A stretch of 64,000 bases of DNA from Arcobacter sp. (GCA_020048055.1 JAIFNA010000011.1:62001-126000), one strand, 5' to 3'; shown: positions 10,035 through 18,414, counted from the first letter of the stretch. Notes: a model not told the origin generated them from the sequence alone. A program made the numbers and translations.

Positions 10035-10046
10035 AATAATTAGTCG
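10024..10046. terminator. Inverted repeat between convergent genes
   Basis: CGACTAA (10024-10030) and TTAGTCG (10040-10046) form a 7-bp stem with a 9-base loop at the very end of the MORN-like gene, facing convergent msrA. There is no clean T-run, so it is at best a weak terminator. Confidence 0.35.
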
Positions 10047-10094
10047 TTATTGCTCCACCATCAAATAATTTTAATAATAGTAATTTTATTATAA

Positions 10095-10652
10095 TTAAAA
10101 TCTTTTTTTGTAGCTATGACAATATGGTGCCTTTTTGTGCTTTAAGTAGTAATCTTGGTGATAATCCTCAGCTTTAAAAAACGGCGTATTTTTTGTTGAG
10201 ATAAGTTTTGTAGCTATTTTATATCCTTTGGTTTCAAGGATATCAAATAGTTTTTTTGAAACTTGTTTCTCTTCTTCGTTATTGTAAAAAATTGCACTTA
10301 AGTATTGTGAGCCAATATCTGGACCCTGTCCATTTTTTTGTGTTGGATCGTGAATCTCTAAAAATAATCTAGCAAGTGTTTCAAACGATACAATTTTGGA
10401 ATCATATCTCACCTCTACAACTTCAAGATGACCACTATTTCCGCTACAAACTTCTTTGTAGCTTGGATTATTTAAAGCTCCACCCATATACCCACTATCA
10501 GCGTGAATTACCCCTTTTAGTTTTTCAAAGTGATACTCTACTCCCCAAAAACAACCACCAGCGAAGTAAGCATTTTTTATATTTTCCATTTTTGCTCCAT
10601 AAAGATTTAGGCTTAGTAGCCAAAATAAGATTAGTGTTGATAATTTTTTCAT
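10095..10652 (-). CDS. msrA: Peptide methionine-S-sulfoxide reductase MsrA, exported
   Basis: Reduces the S form of methionine sulfoxide in proteins. The active-site GCFWG is at residues 33-37 (catalytic C34), with GYMGG and the C-terminal region holding a likely recycling cysteine (APYCHSYK). Residues 1-20 form a signal peptide (hydrophobic LILFWLLSLNLYGA), which places the enzyme in the periplasm. It follows msrB by two bases on the same strand, so the two are one operon that covers both sulfoxide stereoisomers outside the cytoplasm. Confidence 0.94.
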   Translation of the reverse strand: MKKLSTLILFWLLSLNLYGAKMENIKNAYFAGGCFWGVEYHFEKLKGVIHADSGYMGGALNNPSYKEVCSGNSGHLEVVEVRYDSKIVSFETLARLFLEIHDPTQKNGQGPDIGSQYLSAIFYNNEEEKQVSKKLFDILETKGYKIATKLISTKNTPFFKAEDYHQDYYLKHKKAPYCHSYKKRF

Positions 10653-10654
10653 AT

Positions 10655-11074
10655 CTATTTTGTTTTAAAATCAATAGATGCTGAGTTTACACAATGTCTT
10701 GTGTTTTTTTCAGTCATCCTTTCACCCTTAAAAACATGTCCCAAATGACCGTTACATTTAGAGCAAACAATCTCAACTCTTCTTCCATCTATATCTGGCA
10801 CCTCTTTTACTGAACCTTTTATAGCATCATCAAAACTAGGCCAACCACTCCCACTATCAAATTTAGTGTGTGAATGAAAAAGTGGAGCGTTACATTTTTT
10901 GCAAGTGTAGGTACCATCTCCTTTGTGATTCGTATATTTTCCGCTAAAAGCTCGTTCAGTCCCTTTGTGTTCGATGATATATCTCTCTTCATCGCTTAGT
11001 GTGTTGTATTGCATATTATCCCTTGTTTGTGCGATTGTTAAAAAAATCGCTATTAAAATTAGTAATGTTTTCAT
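10655..11074 (-). CDS. msrB: Peptide methionine-R-sulfoxide reductase MsrB, exported
   Basis: Reduces the R form of methionine sulfoxide. Zinc ligands C58/C61 and C104/C107 are intact, GSGWPSF is at 75-81 and the catalytic cysteine is C128 in RHCVNSASIDF. The first ~17 residues (LLILIAIFLTIAQT) are hydrophobic and read as a signal peptide, matching the neighbouring exported MsrA. Length 139 is normal. It is the first gene of the msrBA pair, about 80 bases downstream of the pseudopilin genes on the same strand. Confidence 0.93.
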   Translation of the reverse strand: MKTLLILIAIFLTIAQTRDNMQYNTLSDEERYIIEHKGTERAFSGKYTNHKGDGTYTCKKCNAPLFHSHTKFDSGSGWPSFDDAIKGSVKEVPDIDGRRVEIVCSKCNGHLGHVFKGERMTEKNTRHCVNSASIDFKTK

Positions 11075-11154
11075 AAGAGAAGTCTATAAAATCTTTTTAA
11101 ATTTAGTAAGTTTTTGAAATGTTAAGGGTTATTTTTTAGATTTTATGAAGATTT

Positions 11155-11544
11155 TTAGTTTTGTATAAAAAATTCTGTACAAAAAGTATCTGTTTGTTTT
11201 TGACAAATAGTTATAGCGATATGGTTTATATTTTGAGTTTTGCTAAAACTTTCTACATTTTCCATCAATAAATTATTTTGATAGAAAAGTTTATTTGCCT
11301 CAAGTGTTAGAAACTCTAAATCTTTATCGCTTTTGGTTTTTGTTTCTAAAAATAATCTTGTTGTTTCAAAATCTATCTTTTGTAATGCAATATCAAATGT
11401 TTTTTCGTTTTCTTTTTGAAGCAAATCTAAAACAATCATCGATGAGCTAACCAAAACACCTAAAATAATAATTGAAAATAAAAGTTCAATGATTGTGAAA
11501 CCATCTCTTTGGTTTATGCTATTTTTTAAAATTAAAATTCTCAT
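11155..11544 (-). CDS. Pseudopilin-like protein, canonical class III prepilin motif
   Basis: A 129-residue protein with the prepilin cleavage motif G^FTIIE preceded by a short basic leader (MRILILKNSINQRDG). The hydrophobic helix ELLFSIIILGVLVSSSMIVL follows. The C-terminal part is small and holds two cysteines near the end (CQKQTDTFC) that could form a disulfide. It overlaps the upstream 64-residue pilin ORF by 26 bases, so the two are probably made together. It likely belongs to a type II secretion or type IV pilus assembly whose main genes lie elsewhere. Confidence 0.72.
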   Translation of the reverse strand: MRILILKNSINQRDGFTIIELLFSIIILGVLVSSSMIVLDLLQKENEKTFDIALQKIDFETTRLFLETKTKSDKDLEFLTLEANKLFYQNNLLMENVESFSKTQNINHIAITICQKQTDTFCTEFFIQN

Positions 11545-11713
11545 AACTTCCTAGTTCTTTCTCTGTGTTTAGGTTGTTGTTTGCATTTTGGAGTTCGTTG
11601 TATCTTGTGATATTAGAGTTATTATTTATAAATTTTGTAACCCCACCTATTAATACAGCGATAATAATAAGTGAAATAAGTGTTTCAAGTAGTGTAAAAC
11701 TAGTTTTTTCCAA
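11519..11713 (-). CDS. Very short pseudopilin-like protein
   Basis: A 64-residue ORF starting at TTG (11713): MEKTSFTLLETLISLIIIAV is a prepilin-like N-terminus, but the residue before the cleavage Phe is Ser rather than Gly, and only about 35 residues follow the hydrophobic helix. It overlaps proC by 14 bases upstream and the next pilin by 26 bases downstream. It could be a minor pseudopilin, or the truncated front part of a larger pilin. The motif and the tight packing make it a real gene in my view, but function is uncertain. Confidence 0.6.
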   Translation of the reverse strand: MEKTSFTLLETLISLIIIAVLIGGVTKFINNNSNITRYNELQNANNNLNTEKELGSYENFNFKK

Positions 11714-12467
11714 GTAAAACAGCTTTTGCGTAAGCGTTATTTATAGCCTCAATCATACCGCTTCTTACCCCACTTTTCTCCATCGAAGCGTAGCCACTTG
11801 CAGTTGTTCCCCCTGGACTCATTACGCTATCTTTGATTTCACTTGGTTTGTTGTTTGCAATGAGTGCACTAAATCCATCAAATAGACCACTTACTAAAAT
11901 ATTTGCATCGTTTCTTGAAAGCCCATTGTTTACAGCTCCATCGCTAAGTGCTTCAGCAATAAGTGCTAAAAATGCAGGACCACTTCCAGCTACTGCTGTT
12001 GCAACATCAAGCTCTTTTTCACTTTTTACCCAAAGTGTTGTCCCAATGCAATTAAAAATCTCTAAAGCACTACTTTTTAAAGCTTCATCGCCAGTTATAG
12101 TTGTCATGGATTTTTGATAAGTTGCCCCAATGTTTGGCATTGTTCTGATGTAATTTGTTGCACATATTTTGTTTTTTAAAGTTTCTAATTTTGTCCCAGC
12201 CAAAACAGAATAAACACATCTTGCTTCACCTATCAATTTTAGTGACAAATCATCCAGTGAATTTGGTTTTACACATAAAACAATATTTTTGTTTTCGATA
12301 TCTAGTTTCTCACCAATTTTGCTAACTTCAATCATTGCGAGCTCATGTTTTAGTGCTTCTAGTGATTTTTCATTTCTACCCAAAACATCAATTTCATATT
12401 TGTTTGCAAGCCCTTTTATCATAGCTTTTGCCATATTTCCATTACCGATAAATGTTAGTTTTTCCAT
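11700..12467 (-). CDS. proC: Pyrroline-5-carboxylate reductase
   Basis: Last step of proline synthesis, NAD(P)H-dependent. The N-terminal Rossmann motif is FIGNGNMAKAMIKG (a Gly-Asn variant of GxGxMA), with VLCVKPN and TNYIRTMPNIGA in the middle and the family signature VAGSGPAF...SPGGTTASG in the C-terminal helical domain. At 255 residues it is close to the usual length. It sits in a minus-strand run after a membrane protein gene and overlaps the short pseudopilin ORF. Confidence 0.95.
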   Translation of the reverse strand: MEKLTFIGNGNMAKAMIKGLANKYEIDVLGRNEKSLEALKHELAMIEVSKIGEKLDIENKNIVLCVKPNSLDDLSLKLIGEARCVYSVLAGTKLETLKNKICATNYIRTMPNIGATYQKSMTTITGDEALKSSALEIFNCIGTTLWVKSEKELDVATAVAGSGPAFLALIAEALSDGAVNNGLSRNDANILVSGLFDGFSALIANNKPSEIKDSVMSPGGTTASGYASMEKSGVRSGMIEAINNAYAKAVLLGKN

Positions 12468-12501
12468 TTTTTCTCCATTTTGTTGTATCTTCTGATTATA
12501 A

Positions 12502-12993
12502 CTATTTGAGGGTTAATTTTAAGTTTTTTAAATACCCAGCTACTTTTGTTTTAACGATCTCAAACATCTCTTGAGTTTTGATAAAGAGCTTACTATTTTT
12601 CAGAATGTCAATTATTTTCATAACAAAAAAATAAATAACACTAAACCATTTGATACTTAAAAGTGCCTCTTTTGAATTATCTAAAACTGTAAATGCAATA
12701 GCAACAGGGATAAATTTTACAATATACATAATCACAAAAAATAAAATCAATCCATCAGCTAAAAACGCTAACGCAACAACACCCAAAACTTCTGAGAATA
12801 TAAAAAATAGTAAAAATATAAATAATACTAAGTATTTGTGTTGTTCTCTTATCCATATCAATAATCTCCTGTATGGTCTTAGGTTCTTCAATTTTTGATA
12901 AGTTGGTTCCAAAATAGTATTCCACAAAAAATACTCTAATGTAAGATATATAAAAGCAAATATTGAGACGATTAAGTGTTTAAAAAATTTCAT
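12502..12993 (-). CDS. Conserved-looking integral membrane protein of unknown function
   Basis: A 163-residue protein with an N-terminal hydrophobic helix (VSIFAFIYLTLEYFLW), a basic stretch (LRPYRRLLIWIREQHKY), then two or three long hydrophobic segments and a lysine-rich tail. I do not recognise a family. It is divergent from uvrA across a 59-base gap and precedes proC on the minus strand by 34 bases, so they may be co-transcribed. No catalytic motif is visible. Confidence 0.65.
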   Translation of the reverse strand: MKFFKHLIVSIFAFIYLTLEYFLWNTILEPTYQKLKNLRPYRRLLIWIREQHKYLVLFIFLLFFIFSEVLGVVALAFLADGLILFFVIMYIVKFIPVAIAFTVLDNSKEALLSIKWFSVIYFFVMKIIDILKNSKLFIKTQEMFEIVKTKVAGYLKNLKLTLK

Positions 12994-13052
12994 AGATGGA
13001 TTTTACTCAACTTGGATATAATCAACCCTTAATTTTTTTGGAGATACATACA

Positions 13053-15860
13053 ATGAACGATATGATAAAAATATACAATGCAAATGAAAATAATTTAAAA
13101 AATGTTAGCCTAGAGATTCCAAAAAACAAACTTATAGTTTTTACAGGACTTAGTGGAAGTGGAAAGTCAACCTTGGCATTTGACACACTTTATGCTGAGG
13201 GGCAAAGGAGATATATCGAATCTTTATCTGCTTATGCTAGACAATTTTTAGGCAAAATTGGTAAGCCTGATGTTGAAAGGATTGAAGGGCTGACACCTGC
13301 TATTGCGATTGATCAAAAAACTACAAGTAAAAATCCTAGAAGTACAGTTGGAACAATCACTGAAATTTACGATTATTTAAGACTTTTATACGCAAGAATT
13401 GGGATTCAACATTGTCATAAATGTGGTAAAAAAATCTCCAAAATGTCAAGCAGTGATGTAATTGAGCAAGTTTTAAATCTCCCAGAGGATTCAAAAATAG
13501 TGATTTTAGCTCCATTAGTAAATCGAAAAAAAGGGACATTTGCCGATTTATTTGATTCAATGAGGGCAAAAGGTTATGTAAGAGCAATGGTTGATGGTGT
13601 TATGGTTAGGCTTGATGAGGAGATTGAGCTTGGAAAATCTCAAATGCACACAATTAAAATCGTAATAGATAGGGTTGTTGTAAAAGATGAAAATCGTCAA
13701 AGGATAGCAGAAGGGGTAGAAAAAGGGTTAAAAGAGAGTTTTGGGGAACTTGAAATTGATGTCCTTAACCACGAAGAAGTAGGGGTTGAGGCACATATTC
13801 ATTATAGTGAACATATGGCTTGTTTTGATTGTAAGATTTCATTTGAACCACTTGAACCTCTTAGTTTTTCATTTAATTCGCCAAAAGGGGCTTGTTCGGC
13901 GTGTGATGGTTTGGGGATACGATACGCACTTGATATGAAAAAAGTGATAAATGAGGAGCTTTCGATTGATGAGGGAGCTGTAAAAGTTATCTATGGATTT
14001 AACAAAGGATATTATTTTAAGATGCTTTTGGCGTATTGTGAAGAGGCAAAAATTAACACAAAAATTCCATTTAGAGAGCTTGAAGATTACCAAAAAGGCT
14101 CAATTTTACACGGAAGTGTAGAGGAGTTTTCATTCTTTTGGAAACGACATAAACTTACTAGAAAATGGGAAGGAATAGTCAAAATAGCGTACGATATGAT
14201 AAAAGATGACAAAGATAGTAGCGATTATATGACTGAGAAAAAATGTGATAGTTGTGGTGGATATAGATTAAAACCAGCTAGTGCAAGTGTTATGGTTGCA
14301 AACAAAAAAATTGCCGATATTTTAGATATGCCTATCGAAGATGGATATAGTTTTTTCCACAATGATGAAAATTTTAGCCACTTTAATAACAAAGAGACAC
14401 TTATATCAAATCCTATTTTAAAAGAGATAAGGGAGCGGATATTTTTCTTGTTTGATGTTGGACTTGGATATATCACTTTAGGGCGAGATGCTAGAACTAT
14501 TAGTGGTGGCGAAGCTCAAAGGATAAGGATAGCTTCACAAATTGGAAGTGGACTTACTGGAGTACTTTATGTGCTTGATGAGCCAAGTATTGGACTTCAC
14601 GAAAGAGATACTGCAAAACTTATCAAAACACTTTTGGCTTTACGGGATAAAGGAAATACGGTTATTGTTGTTGAGCATGACAAAGAAACGATGGAAGCGG
14701 CAGACTTTATAGTTGATATTGGACCAAATGCTGGGAAATTTGGTGGAGAGGTTGTGTTTAGCGGAACGATGAAACAACTTCTAAAATCAAAAACGCTAAC
14801 TGCTGATTATCTAAATGGGACAAAACAGATTAAATATTACAAAAGACGACCACAAAAAGAGTGGATAGAGATACAAAATGTAAATTTAAATAATATAAAA
14901 GAGTTAAATGTAAAGATTCCGCTAAATAACCTTTGTTCAATCACGGGAGTTAGTGGAAGTGGTAAATCATCTTTGATTTTACAAACCTTATTGCCCGTTG
15001 CAAAAGAGCTTTTAAATCATGCTAAAAAAGTAAATAAGATAGATGGTGTAAGTATTGAGGGGCTTGATAAACTTGATAAAGTAATCTATCTTGATCAAAG
15101 CCCAATAGGAAGGACACCGCGAAGTAATCCAGCGACTTATACTGGACTTATGGATGATTTGCGAAAACTTTTCACAGAAACAAAAGAGGCAAAACTGCGA
15201 GGTTATCAAGTTGGAAGATTTAGTTTTAATGTAAAAGGTGGAAGATGTGAGAAGTGTCAAGGTGAGGGTGAGATAAAAATCGAGATGCACTTTTTACCAG
15301 ATATTATGGTGAAGTGTGAAGATTGTCATGGCAAAAGATACAACGCCCAAACTTTAGAGATTTTGTATCGAGGTAAATCAATCTCAGATGTGCTTGATAT
15401 GAGCGTAACAGAGGCTTATGACTTCTTTGTAAAAGTGCCAAAACTTCACCAAAAACTAAAAACTTTACTTGATGTTGGACTTGGATATATAACTTTAGGG
15501 CAAAATGCAATAACTCTAAGTGGAGGTGAAGCTCAAAGGATAAAGCTTAGTAAAGAACTTAGTAAAAAAGATACTGGAAATACCCTTTATATACTTGATG
15601 AGCCTACTACTGGACTTCACTTTGCAGATGTTGATAGACTTACTCAAGTGCTTCATCATCTTGTTGATATGGGAAATAGCGTGATAGTAATCGAGCATAA
15701 TCTTGACATTGTTCGTAACTCTGATTATGTTATTGATATGGGTTATGAGGGTGGTGCTAAAGGTGGACAAATCATCGCTATGGGAACGCCTGAAGAGATT
15801 GCTAGTGGACACAAAGAGAGCAAAAGCTATACGGGGTATTATTTAGAAAAAGAGCTTTAG
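13053..15860 (+). CDS. uvrA: Excinuclease ABC subunit A
   Basis: Damage-recognition ATPase of nucleotide excision repair. I place the start at ATG 13053 (935 residues, MNDMIKIYNANENN) because GGAG lies nine bases upstream and the sequence then matches UvrA from its normal beginning; the open frame extends to 12996. There are two ABC modules with Walker A GLSGSGKS (32-39) and GVSGSGKS in the second half. Each module has a signature (TISGGEAQR, TLSGGEAQR). Zinc CxxC pairs are present (CHKC, CFDC, CSAC, CEKC, CEDC). UvrC lies about 45 kb downstream in this window. Confidence 0.97.
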   Translation: MNDMIKIYNANENNLKNVSLEIPKNKLIVFTGLSGSGKSTLAFDTLYAEGQRRYIESLSAYARQFLGKIGKPDVERIEGLTPAIAIDQKTTSKNPRSTVGTITEIYDYLRLLYARIGIQHCHKCGKKISKMSSSDVIEQVLNLPEDSKIVILAPLVNRKKGTFADLFDSMRAKGYVRAMVDGVMVRLDEEIELGKSQMHTIKIVIDRVVVKDENRQRIAEGVEKGLKESFGELEIDVLNHEEVGVEAHIHYSEHMACFDCKISFEPLEPLSFSFNSPKGACSACDGLGIRYALDMKKVINEELSIDEGAVKVIYGFNKGYYFKMLLAYCEEAKINTKIPFRELEDYQKGSILHGSVEEFSFFWKRHKLTRKWEGIVKIAYDMIKDDKDSSDYMTEKKCDSCGGYRLKPASASVMVANKKIADILDMPIEDGYSFFHNDENFSHFNNKETLISNPILKEIRERIFFLFDVGLGYITLGRDARTISGGEAQRIRIASQIGSGLTGVLYVLDEPSIGLHERDTAKLIKTLLALRDKGNTVIVVEHDKETMEAADFIVDIGPNAGKFGGEVVFSGTMKQLLKSKTLTADYLNGTKQIKYYKRRPQKEWIEIQNVNLNNIKELNVKIPLNNLCSITGVSGSGKSSLILQTLLPVAKELLNHAKKVNKIDGVSIEGLDKLDKVIYLDQSPIGRTPRSNPATYTGLMDDLRKLFTETKEAKLRGYQVGRFSFNVKGGRCEKCQGEGEIKIEMHFLPDIMVKCEDCHGKRYNAQTLEILYRGKSISDVLDMSVTEAYDFFVKVPKLHQKLKTLLDVGLGYITLGQNAITLSGGEAQRIKLSKELSKKDTGNTLYILDEPTTGLHFADVDRLTQVLHHLVDMGNSVIVIEHNLDIVRNSDYVIDMGYEGGAKGGQIIAMGTPEEIASGHKESKSYTGYYLEKEL

Positions 15861-15861
15861 G

Positions 15862-15891
15862 AATCTAGCTTGGATGGCTCAAAGCTAGATT
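15862..15891. terminator. Perfect 10-bp hairpin between convergent uvrA and membrane protein gene
   Basis: AATCTAGCTT (15862-15871) and AAGCTAGATT (15882-15891) pair perfectly around a 10-base loop, immediately after uvrA and across the stop of the minus-strand gene. T-rich sequence lies a little beyond the stem on the minus strand. It probably acts as a shared end signal, but it lacks a classic U tract. Confidence 0.5.
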
Positions 15892-16694
15892 AAAAAGTAT
15901 GATAAAATAACAAGAACACCAATTTTTGCAAACCCAATCAATGTCGTCCCTATAATATTTCCACTTTGGCAACCAACACATGAGGTGTATTTTTTTGCTT
16001 CATAGTGTGCATAAAATAGATAAATCGTGTTTGTTAAAAATGCTCCAACAGATAAGCCAAAAGTGATATTCCAAATGTTTGATAGTGTGCTTTTATCGCT
16101 TATAAACAATGAGCTTACAAGCAAAACAAACATCAAAAGTATCTGTAATTTAAAAAGTTTCACAATATAGTCTCTTTTAAAAGTTGTAGGGCAACTCTCA
16201 GCAGTTGTGAGATTTGAGCCAAATTCTAGCTTTTGTTCAAATTGTTTTTTTTCATCTTTTGACATTTTGCTTAAAAATGTAGCACCAAAGTTGTAATCAA
16301 GTTTTCTTTGTATCAAAATACTCTTTTTGTCATCAGCTATTAAAGTTTTATTTGCCCCATCTCTATCTTGGTAAACAATACTTATTTGGTTATATCTTGT
16401 AATTTTTGCACTTAGATTTGGAAAATATGCTGTTGTTTCGGTTGTTGTAATTTTACCTTTTGTACTTATTAGCCTTGGATTGATAAGTTCTGTGAAACTA
16501 CCATCTTCATTTTTTAAAACAACTAGATTTAAGTGGTTTCCTATTTGAAATGAGGCTAAGGCTTCTAAGTTATTGTGGATAATCGTATCTTTTAAATCTT
16601 CTAAGATGGTAAAAAGTTCATCATTAAATATCCTAACATCAGTTCCATATTCCACACTTGGTATTTTTGGGTAGGTTGTTATTTCTTTTATCAT
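15885..16694 (-). CDS. Peptide-deformylase-like pseudoenzyme fused to three membrane helices
   Basis: A 269-residue protein whose first ~160 residues follow the order of peptide deformylase motifs. The start YPKIPSVEYGTDV matches the deformylase opening. LEALASFQIG (43-52) stands where GVGLAAPQVG is expected, with only the Gln and Gly kept. INPRLIS follows. ETTAYFP (86-92) replaces EGCLSVP with the cysteine gone, and QRKLDYNFG (129-137) replaces QHEIDHLNG with both histidines and the glutamate gone. All metal ligands are lost, so it cannot be a deformylase. About three transmembrane helices follow (near 179-198, 204-230, 247-269) with a CxxC pair (C239, C242) between the last two. It lies downstream of the sqr pair on the same strand. 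Confidence 0.7.
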   Translation of the reverse strand: MIKEITTYPKIPSVEYGTDVRIFNDELFTILEDLKDTIIHNNLEALASFQIGNHLNLVVLKNEDGSFTELINPRLISTKGKITTTETTAYFPNLSAKITRYNQISIVYQDRDGANKTLIADDKKSILIQRKLDYNFGATFLSKMSKDEKKQFEQKLEFGSNLTTAESCPTTFKRDYIVKLFKLQILLMFVLLVSSLFISDKSTLSNIWNITFGLSVGAFLTNTIYLFYAHYEAKKYTSCVGCQSGNIIGTTLIGFAKIGVLVILSYFLI

Positions 16695-16718
16695 TGAGTA
16701 TTTATTTTTTGAGTTTAT

Positions 16719-16743
16719 CCCTAAACTTTTGTGAAGTTTAGGG
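16719..16743. terminator. Perfect 10-bp hairpin downstream of the sqr pair
   Basis: CCCTAAACTT (16719-16728), loop TTGTG, AAGTTTAGGG (16734-16743). It sits eight bases past the stop of the small ORF and 25 bases before the start of the deformylase-like gene, so it could end or attenuate the sqr transcript. No U tract follows on the minus strand, so an mRNA-stabilising role is also possible. Confidence 0.5.
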
Positions 16744-16750
16744 TGTTTAT

Positions 16751-16915
16751 TTAGTGGCTTTTGCTAACAACAATTAGCATTTTGATATTTATCACAATAA
16801 ATCTAATTGCTTGAAAAATCACACAAGTTCTTAAAAATTTTGCAACAGGACCTGGAGTCATTGTTGTAAAATTGTTACCGTAAGCTTTTATATTGTTTTC
16901 GCCATATTTTGACAT
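16751..16915 (-). CDS. Small ORF co-transcribed with sulfide:quinone reductase
   Basis: A 54-residue ORF read on the minus strand from ATG 16915 to TAA at 16751, with a good ribosome site (AAAGGA). The product begins MSKYGENNIKAYGNNFTTMT and then has an amphipathic to hydrophobic stretch (VAKFLRTCVIFQAIRFIVIN) with a single cysteine. It begins 29 bases after the sqr stop with no promoter-sized gap. I do not recognise the family; the N-terminal half is polar and the C-terminal half could lie on or in the membrane. A partner of SQR or part of sulfide metabolism is inferred from position only. Confidence 0.65.
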   Translation of the reverse strand: MSKYGENNIKAYGNNFTTMTPGPVAKFLRTCVIFQAIRFIVINIKMLIVVSKSH

Positions 16916-16944
16916 TTTTATTCCTTTTTATTTTTTATTTTTTT

Positions 16945-18414
16945 CTATTCTGGAATCATAGTCCAGCCAAGTTTTAACTTAGCTTTCCAGATAAATAAGT
17001 GATGTAAGATATGTTTTATCCAGTGTCCAGCAAGTCCTATTTCACCAAAAGTATATTCTGTATCTCTTCCAGTTCCTGGGTATTTTTCAAAATCTGGAAC
17101 AACAGGATATATAGTCATAGCAGCAGCAGTTCCAGTTAATAAACCTTTTCCAGCACTTGCAACACAAGCGGCACCCATATTTGCCATAGAAGCCTTGTGA
17201 AGCTCCGCATTTGGTCCTTTTGTGATTAGAGCGCAAATAGATCTAGCAACCGCTTTACCCATAATACCTGATGGCATACCTGTTCTTGGTGGTGTTGGGT
17301 TAATTGGCGTTCCATTTGGTGAACTCATTGGTTTTGAAATCGGGTGAGGTGGTGCAAATGCTATACCACAAGCAAACATATTTTTGTATGTTGGATTTTG
17401 GTAAGTTGATGGCCAGTCACTAGCTTTCCAATTTTCATAAGCTCCAGCTGCATAATTTGCATCAACTTTCATAAATCCATTTGGTGCGAAAACAGTAGCT
17501 GTTATGTCTTCTCCTACTTTATTGTAAGCTTTTAATCCAGCCCCTGCAAATGGAGGTATTAACATAGAAAAATCAAAATCCTCTTCACCATAACTTCCAT
17601 CAAGTAATTCATAGTGAACTTTCCCTTTTTCAACTTTATTTACATGAGCTCCGATAATCCAGTCAACATTTCGCTCAGCAAACAAAGATTCAGCAAATAT
17701 TTTAGAACTAACAGCAAATCCCATAGCTTTCATATGAAGTCCACCAACTCCAAAATCACCCAAAAATGATTCATTTGAAATCCATTTTATATCAGCCATA
17801 TCTCTAACACCAGCTTTATTTATCTCATGTTCGATATTAAAAATATATTCAAAAGCAGCACCTTGGCAAGTACACATTCCATGACCCGTACCAATTAGGA
17901 ATTTTTGTCTCTCCCCTTGTTTCATTTTTTCTATACATTTTGCTAATTCATGACTTGCGTGAACTGCGTGGTCTGCTGTGCAAACAGATACTGTAAATTC
18001 ACCTAAACCATTTGCATCACCAAGCCCTGGAGTTGCAGCAAAGTTTAGTTTTGGTCCAGTTGCATTAATGAGATAGTCATACTCTATGTTTTCTATTGCA
18101 CCTAATTTGTTTGATTCTGTTGATTCAATAACAACATAAGCTCTTCCATTTTCTTCGTTTCCTTCAGGATGAATCGCAATAGCTTTAGCTTGATGATATA
18201 TTATCCCAGCTCCAGCATAAACAGGAGCTAAATCAAAAGTAACATCCTCTTTGCTCATCTGACCAACACCAACCCAAATGTTTGACGGAATCCAGTTCCA
18301 TTTTGCATTTGGTGTTACAACAACAACCTCATGAGAGTTTCCAAGCCACTTTTTAGCAAAAGTTGCAGCAGTGTGTCCAGAAACACCACCGCCCAATACA
18401 ACGAGTCTAGCCAT
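16945..18414 (-). CDS. sqr: Sulfide:quinone oxidoreductase family flavoprotein
   Basis: Membrane-associated flavoprotein expected to oxidise sulfide and pass electrons to quinone. The N-terminal FAD site is LVVLGGGVSGHTAA (4-17), with YLINATGPKL and a second dinucleotide-type motif LIGTGHGMCTCQGAA in the middle. Cysteines occur in SVCTADHA, GMCTCQG and MFACGIAF, positions comparable to the redox cysteines of SQR. The last ~30 residues (IKHILHHLFIWKAKLKLGW) look like an amphipathic membrane anchor. At 489 residues it is longer than many SQRs; I cannot assign the subtype. AAGGA precedes the ATG. Flavocytochrome-type relatives are the alternative. Confidence 0.85.
   Translation of the reverse strand: MARLVVLGGGVSGHTAATFAKKWLGNSHEVVVVTPNAKWNWIPSNIWVGVGQMSKEDVTFDLAPVYAGAGIIYHQAKAIAIHPEGNEENGRAYVVIESTESNKLGAIENIEYDYLINATGPKLNFAATPGLGDANGLGEFTVSVCTADHAVHASHELAKCIEKMKQGERQKFLIGTGHGMCTCQGAAFEYIFNIEHEINKAGVRDMADIKWISNESFLGDFGVGGLHMKAMGFAVSSKIFAESLFAERNVDWIIGAHVNKVEKGKVHYELLDGSYGEEDFDFSMLIPPFAGAGLKAYNKVGEDITATVFAPNGFMKVDANYAAGAYENWKASDWPSTYQNPTYKNMFACGIAFAPPHPISKPMSSPNGTPINPTPPRTGMPSGIMGKAVARSICALITKGPNAELHKASMANMGAACVASAGKGLLTGTAAAMTIYPVVPDFEKYPGTGRDTEYTFGEIGLAGHWIKHILHHLFIWKAKLKLGWTMIPE

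Noticed and set aside
13357-15812. Several minus-strand ORFs of 68-98 residues
   Set aside because: All are shadows within uvrA, which is intact.
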